This document shows, one piece after another, positions 62,753 to 64,000 of a stretch of 64,000 bases of DNA. The first letter of the stretch is position 1. Each line of letters starts with the position of its first letter. Position numbers and translations under genes: made by a program. The notes beneath the pieces were generated by a model. It was given only the letters and a program-made list of their open reading frames with translations, searched no databases and was not told the origin of the DNA. The DNA lies in contig MCFE01000005.1 of the NCBI GenBank assembly GCA_002104905.1, positions 1 to 64,000 of the forward strand. Direction: 5' to 3'. This stretch comes from Basidiobolus meristosporus CBS 931.73. Taxonomy: Eukaryota; Basidiobolomycota; Basidiobolomycetes; Basidiobolales; Basidiobolaceae.

Positions 62753-64000
62753 ATGGTTATTGATAACTTCTTTAGCGTCGACAACTTCATCAATGGCGAA
62801 TACATTGCCCCATCTTCCGGGCAGTATATTGACAACTTCAACCCGAGCACCGGGAAGGTACAAATCATCTTACTCAATTTGCCGGGAGCTGAGGCTAACC
62901 TTTATCTGCTTCTAAACTAGGTGTACTCTCAAGTTGCAAACTCTGGGGTCGAGGATGTGAACAATGCAGTCGAGGCAGCCTCGAAGGCACTTCCTCTTTG
63001 GTCTGCGACGTCTCGTGAGGAGCGGTCCAAAGTGCTCCTTAGGATAGCCGATCTATGGGAAGCTCGGGCTAAAGAGTTTGCACATGCCGAGTCGAAGGAT
63101 CAAGGAAAGCCCGCTACTCTGGCCATGGATGTTGATGTCCTAGGATCTGTTGCCATGTTTCGCTACTTTGGTACTCTAATACTGCACACCAAGGAAACAG
63201 TCAATGTGATGGATGGGGTCGGCATGAGCTACACTCAGAGAATGCCAGTTGGTGTTTGTGCATTAGTGAGCCCTTGGAATTTCCCAATCCATTTACTAGT
63301 TTGGAAGATCGCTCCATGCATTGCCGCTGGGTGCACAGCCGTTTGTAAGCCAAGTGAGTTCACCAGTGTTACCGCCAACAGTAAGTATCTCAAGGAACAA
63401 CCCACCATTCCCATTGTCTAACCGTGAGTGTCGTACAGTGCTGTGTGCAGTGATGAAAGAAGCAGGCCTACCCGATGGTGTTTGTAACATGGTGTTTGGT
63501 ACAGGAAGCCAAACTGGGTCGGTGTTGGTTGAGCATCCACAGGTGGCTGCTATATCATTCACTGGGGGATGCGAGACCGGCAGCAAGATCAATGAGGCTG
63601 GCAGCAGAGGGCTCAAGAAGGTCGCGTTGGAGCTGGGTGGAAAGAATGCGAACATTGTTTTCGAAGATGTTGACTTGCCAACCTGTATTCCAGTCTCAGT
63701 CAAGTCAGCGTTCCTCAACCAGGGGGAGATATGCCTCTGCAACTCCCGCATGTTTGTTCACCGCTCTGTGTATGACGAATTCCTGGAGCTTTTCGTTGCC
63801 GAGACCAAGAAGTTGGTGGTTGGAGATCCTAGCAACAAGAGCACCTTCATGGGCCCCGTTGTGAATCGCAGCCAGTACGAAAAGATCCTAGGCTACATCG
63901 AGCTTGCCAAACAGGAGGGTGGCAAGATCGAGTGTGGTGGCGTCGAGAAGCCATCAGGTGTCCTGGGCACTGAGCTCGAAGGGGGGTACTTCATCCAGCC
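62753..64000 (+). CDS. ALDH8A1-like aldehyde dehydrogenase, copy 2 (cut by window end)
   Basis: Same architecture as copy 1: exon 1 62753-62857 (MVIDNFFSVDNFINGEY), exon 2 62921-63380, exon 3 from 63439, running off the window after GGYFIQP. Both introns and most exons are nearly identical to copy 1. A patch in exon 2 is clearly different, however (AKEFAHAESKDQGKPATLAM against AEEIGRAESEDQGKPATMAI, then VDVLGSVAMF against GDVPKSAAMF). VSPWNFPIHLLVWK replaces VSPWNFPLYLLVWK. Catalytic Cys and Glu motifs are present. The C-terminal third is not visible. Confidence 0.9.

Noticed and set aside
1-64000. CRISPR arrays, prokaryotic operons, rRNA genes and bacterial insertion sequences
   Set aside because: None seen. 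The intron structure and gene families are clearly eukaryotic and fungal.

Overview
The window is nuclear DNA of a filamentous fungus, most likely an early-diverging (zygomycete-grade) one. Three things point there. Almost every gene is split by introns of about 60 nt with GT...AG ends and a CTAAC/CTAAT-like branch site. Gene content is fungal (Sec62, Edc3, Med8, ALG7, YAT-type permease, DUF4436). It also includes families that Dikarya generally lack, such as a CABLES-type cyclin-fold protein and a TBRG1-like FYRN/FYRC protein. A Basidiobolus-like lineage would fit, but the assignment is inference. Exon joins below were worked out by hand from reading frame, splice signals and family alignment.

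Layout. 0.6-2 kb: secreted polyamine-oxidase-like flavoenzyme, then 3 kb of mostly empty DNA with a diverged 340-bp direct repeat. 5-22.5 kb: a block for catabolism of N-acetylglucosamine 6-phosphate with four glucosamine-6-phosphate deaminase genes and three tandem GlcNAc-6-phosphate deacetylase genes, interrupted by SEC62, a FYRN/FYRC gene and CTF8. 23.5-32 kb: complex I NDUFB2-like subunit, MOB1, HOB3/RVS161 BAR protein, CABLES-like protein and EDC3. 32.6-36 kb: two tyrosinase-family genes pointing at each other, one without its copper ligands. Between them lies a small spliced gene whose two long introns each look like a C/D-box snoRNA. 36.7-48.6 kb: peroxisomal Pex24/Pex30-like protein with an N-terminal C1 domain, eIF3f, MED8, PQ-loop protein, amino-acid permease, bZIP factor and DUF4436 protein. 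48.6-54.3 kb: sparse region with a broken ORF, a 73-aa ORF, a surface protein and a Myb/SANT protein with a presequence-like N-terminus. 54.6-60 kb: ALG7, a PLA2-like secreted protein, orotate phosphoribosyltransferase and a multi-pass membrane protein. 60.4 kb to the end: a tandem pair of ALDH8A1-like dehydrogenases, the second cut by the window edge.

How the genes fit together. Deacetylase (GlcNAc-6-P to GlcN-6-P plus acetate) and deaminase (GlcN-6-P to fructose-6-P plus ammonia) are consecutive steps of chitin-sugar use, so the 5-22 kb block is a functional cluster. No GlcNAc kinase or transporter is visible here. The copies are nearly identical in their cores but differ at both ends and have unrelated promoters. 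Patchwork shared variants indicate gene conversion. The ALDH pair shows the same pattern.

Best leads: the twin intronic snoRNA candidates with a guide matching conserved large-subunit rRNA; the mosaic GlcNAc paralogues; the ligand-less tyrosinase; the C1-Pex24 fusion; and the possibly mitochondrial Myb/SANT protein.
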